A stretch of 64,000 nt of DNA, taken from positions 310,001 through 374,000 of the forward strand of contig NZ_JZEF01000004.1 in the NCBI RefSeq assembly GCF_001013475.1, written 5' to 3'. This DNA is from Xanthomonas arboricola pv. juglandis (GTDB lineage: Bacteria; Pseudomonadota; Gammaproteobacteria; Xanthomonadales; Xanthomonadaceae). The notes under the pieces were generated by a model, which searched no databases, had not been told where the DNA came from, and was given only the letters and a program-made list of their open reading frames with translations. The translations under genes and the position numbers were made by a program. Each line of letters starts with the position of its first letter. Position 1 is the stretch's first letter. Of the stretch, positions 63,001-64,000 are shown piece after piece.

Positions 63001-64000
63001 ATCAGCTACTCGCTTCTGATGTCGACTTGCCTTTCTGTATTTGCTGGGCGAACGAAAATTGGACTCGCCGCTGGGATGGCCTTGAGAACGATGTGCTCAT
63101 CGCTCAAGATTACAGTGCTGAAGACGACCGTGCCTTTATCACAGAATTGGAGCCTCTGCTAAGGGATTCACGCTATATCCGTGTTGATGGGCGCCCGTTA
63201 GTCATTCTTTATCGACCCTCGTTGCTGCCTGATGCTGGCGCAACGTTGGAACGTTGGCGGCAGCATTGCCGCGAAGTGGGAATCGGTGAGCTGTTCATCT
63301 GTATGGTGCAGTTTGACAAGCTTGATCCGCGTGAATACGGCTTTGACGCCGCGGTTGAATTTCCACCTCACAAAGTCGCGGCAGGTTTGTCTTCGATTAA
63401 TCACGAGTTGGAGATCGTGAATCCTGGCTACCAGGGTAATGTCGTCGATTATGCCGATGTTGTTAGCAGCGCCTTTGCCGAGGCAAAGCCGGAATATGAC
63501 CTGATCCGAGGCGTTTTCCCTGGCTGGGATAATGACGCGCGCAAGCCGGGTAAGGGCTATACAGTCGCCCGTTCCACTCCGGAACGCTATCGCACTTGGC
63601 TAAGAGGAGCAATTGACTATGCCCGTCAGCACCCGGTGCGGGGCGATTCCCTAGTGTTTGTTAATGCATGGAACGAGTGGGCTGAGGGCGCGCATCTGGA
63701 GCCGGATCGTCGCTACGGATATGCATATCTGGAAGCGACTCGGCAGGCACTACGTCGTGTACCTACGCCGCGCACGCCGGAGCGGGTAGTGGTGATTATC
63801 CACGCCTTCTATCCAGAACTTCTTCCTGAGATGTTGGCGTCACTATCCGCGTGGACCGTGCCATACCGTCTTGTAATCTCTACAGTCTCTCGCAATGTGC
63901 AGGATGTGAAGGCGCGACTTGCCGATGCGGGGATGGACGCGGATGTGCAAGTTTACGAGAACCACGGCCGTGACATTCTGCCTTTTCTGGAAACCCTAAA
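60039..64000 (+). CDS. Giant multidomain O-antigen protein: methyltransferase - coiled coil - WbsX/GH99-like - RgpF-like (open at window end)
   Basis: An open frame of 1320 codons runs without a stop to the window end; the start ATG overlaps the wzt stop codon. Domains in order: a class I SAM methyltransferase (VLEVGSGCGAISRYLG near residues 90-105); a helical region with LKDAEIQ-type repeats (about 565-765); and a WbsX/GH99-like domain (about 897-1240; VIAFYLPQFHPFPENDAWW, ENWTRRWDG, NAWNEWAEGAHLEPD). An RgpF/rhamnan-synthesis-F-like beginning follows (about 1250 onward; IHAFYPELLPEML, ENHGRDILPFL). It probably builds and terminally methylates the O-antigen next to Wzm/Wzt. Fused activities are inference from the domains. 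Confidence 0.88.
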   Translation, partial: MSNPYVGIANTYMLSEGVWLPKDQAEEFGYSDGDEAEQRVAAAIAGCDDVSLFSRSLSEHQIDWPSRYHLSASRANLLRPVADVLGGRVLEVGSGCGAISRYLGELGTKLVALEGSQRRARMTASRCRDLSNVQVVNDVLENFSAEDEFDAVTLIGVLEYARIYGKAADPAAAWLRKAHSLLADDGVLVVAIENQLGLKYLAGMPEDHVGKAMYGISDNYGKKTVATFGRLELTRMLQDAGFEHAEFLLPFPDYKFPGAVVLPAGYDGSYPQFDPSSLASQSASSDPQLPYAPLFALERAWTVIGRNGLLADMSNSFLVVARKRAVPVAKSGSVPLALHFASERVPVFCKQVQFQSRVGSKEIEVVRSRLAEDDNVERSRPISMRLLPEPFLHGRIHSQALEAIVTRDSWTAAEVAEWLGQWKDALLHEVEVAGDSTGAGMLPGWALDALPRNLMQMEDGNYQFIDLEWVWHGELELPYLIYRAIIGSFTSLVAVGAPEDISHLHLPTLLRLLMEMMGAPVGEGDIERFIDLDGMVTRLVYGRDSGLGLKSFSNFNLRSLPDVGRMSRDWNSLMSDTAQRISDISRHFQEGIKDGQEDGDALRKRQAQLLAELAINAEKEQLKDAEIRQHKAATEDAEKRREMEVEALRESLTEKLRLKELEIQALLAASAARERLKDAEIQALAGNDQLKDAEIQSLMEARAERNRALERNNTILERMFQLAEQARETEVRLGRDLIETKDALGIYEQSLRLASERAAELDRLLASTSWRITMPLRVLRNMLRPQFVRQSVGRSLRRLYRALPVSEATRQSIKSASFRLMPSVFGRTNAYRNWLAARQPDQPQEIVLSPAPESVEDGGDSFLRRYTQAILQLPKPSESEYVGIAAGIDPRANAARVIAFYLPQFHPFPENDAWWGRGFTEWTNVSKAVPQFVGHYQPHLPGELGFYDLRLIDVMRRQAELAKLYGIEGFCFHYYWFAGKRLMERPLDQLLASDVDLPFCICWANENWTRRWDGLENDVLIAQDYSAEDDRAFITELEPLLRDSRYIRVDGRPLVILYRPSLLPDAGATLERWRQHCREVGIGELFICMVQFDKLDPREYGFDAAVEFPPHKVAAGLSSINHELEIVNPGYQGNVVDYADVVSSAFAEAKPEYDLIRGVFPGWDNDARKPGKGYTVARSTPERYRTWLRGAIDYARQHPVRGDSLVFVNAWNEWAEGAHLEPDRRYGYAYLEATRQALRRVPTPRTPERVVVIIHAFYPELLPEMLASLSAWTVPYRLVISTVSRNVQDVKARLADAGMDADVQVYENHGRDILPFLETL

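Overview
The window reads as chromosome of a plant-pathogenic Xanthomonas (Gammaproteobacteria). The evidence is very high G+C coding sequence, the gene order atpBEFHAGDC - glmU - glmS, a chromosomal copL-copA-copB copper cluster, two TonB-dependent receptors, and a transsulfuration gene (metB-like) directly abutting wzm/wzt, which is the known left border of the variable LPS O-antigen locus in this genus. I see no tRNA, rRNA, CRISPR array, transposase or integrase.

Layout. 2-6534: F1Fo ATP synthase operon (5' end cut off in atpB), with GGGATTGGGA-type inverted repeats in three of its gene gaps and an intrinsic terminator after atpC. 6766-10352: periplasmic chorismate mutase, GtrA-like membrane protein, GlmU and a secreted beta-helix protein. 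10349-18166 (minus strand): a histidine kinase, an NtrC-type sigma54 activator, two FtsX-like permeases, an ABC ATPase and a MacA-like adaptor. The divergent gap between this exporter and glmS carries a good -24/-12 sigma54 promoter and a cluster of TGTCCGC/GCGGACA repeats, so the cluster looks like a self-regulated export system. 18371-24756: glmS, a Crp/Fnr regulator divergent from a membrane protein, a conserved hypothetical protein, a secreted protein gene interrupted by an amber codon, and gloA.

24978-28606 (minus strand): copB, copA and the Cys/His-rich leader copL, with a hairpin just after the copL stop codon. 28740-35212: PLP-dependent cysteine synthase/desulfhydrase-like enzyme, oligopeptidase A, fabA-fabB and dinB. 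35395-42673: phosphoglycolate phosphatase, a siderophore receptor with a periplasmic esterase, a TfoX-C protein with free-Met-sulfoxide reductase, bioD, a phasin and queD. 42918-51579: TonB receptor with a glutamate-carboxypeptidase-like M28 peptidase, a RhlE helicase, and fahA-maiA of tyrosine catabolism. 51863-54929: a PilU-type ATPase, a DUF4398/OmpA-like envelope pair, a highly structured non-coding stretch with its own terminator, and a small YdcH-like protein. 55217-57873: cystathionine beta-synthase and a cystathionine gamma-synthase/lyase.

57873-64000: start of the LPS O-antigen cluster, with lower G+C and tightly overlapped genes: wzm, wzt (with a C-terminal extension), and a giant open-ended protein joining a methyltransferase, a coiled coil, a WbsX/GH99-like domain and the start of an RgpF-like domain.

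Most promising for follow-up: the sigma54 promoter with operator array and exporter, the copL leader architecture, the structured RNA candidate before 54711, the amber-interrupted secreted protein, and the giant O-antigen enzyme.
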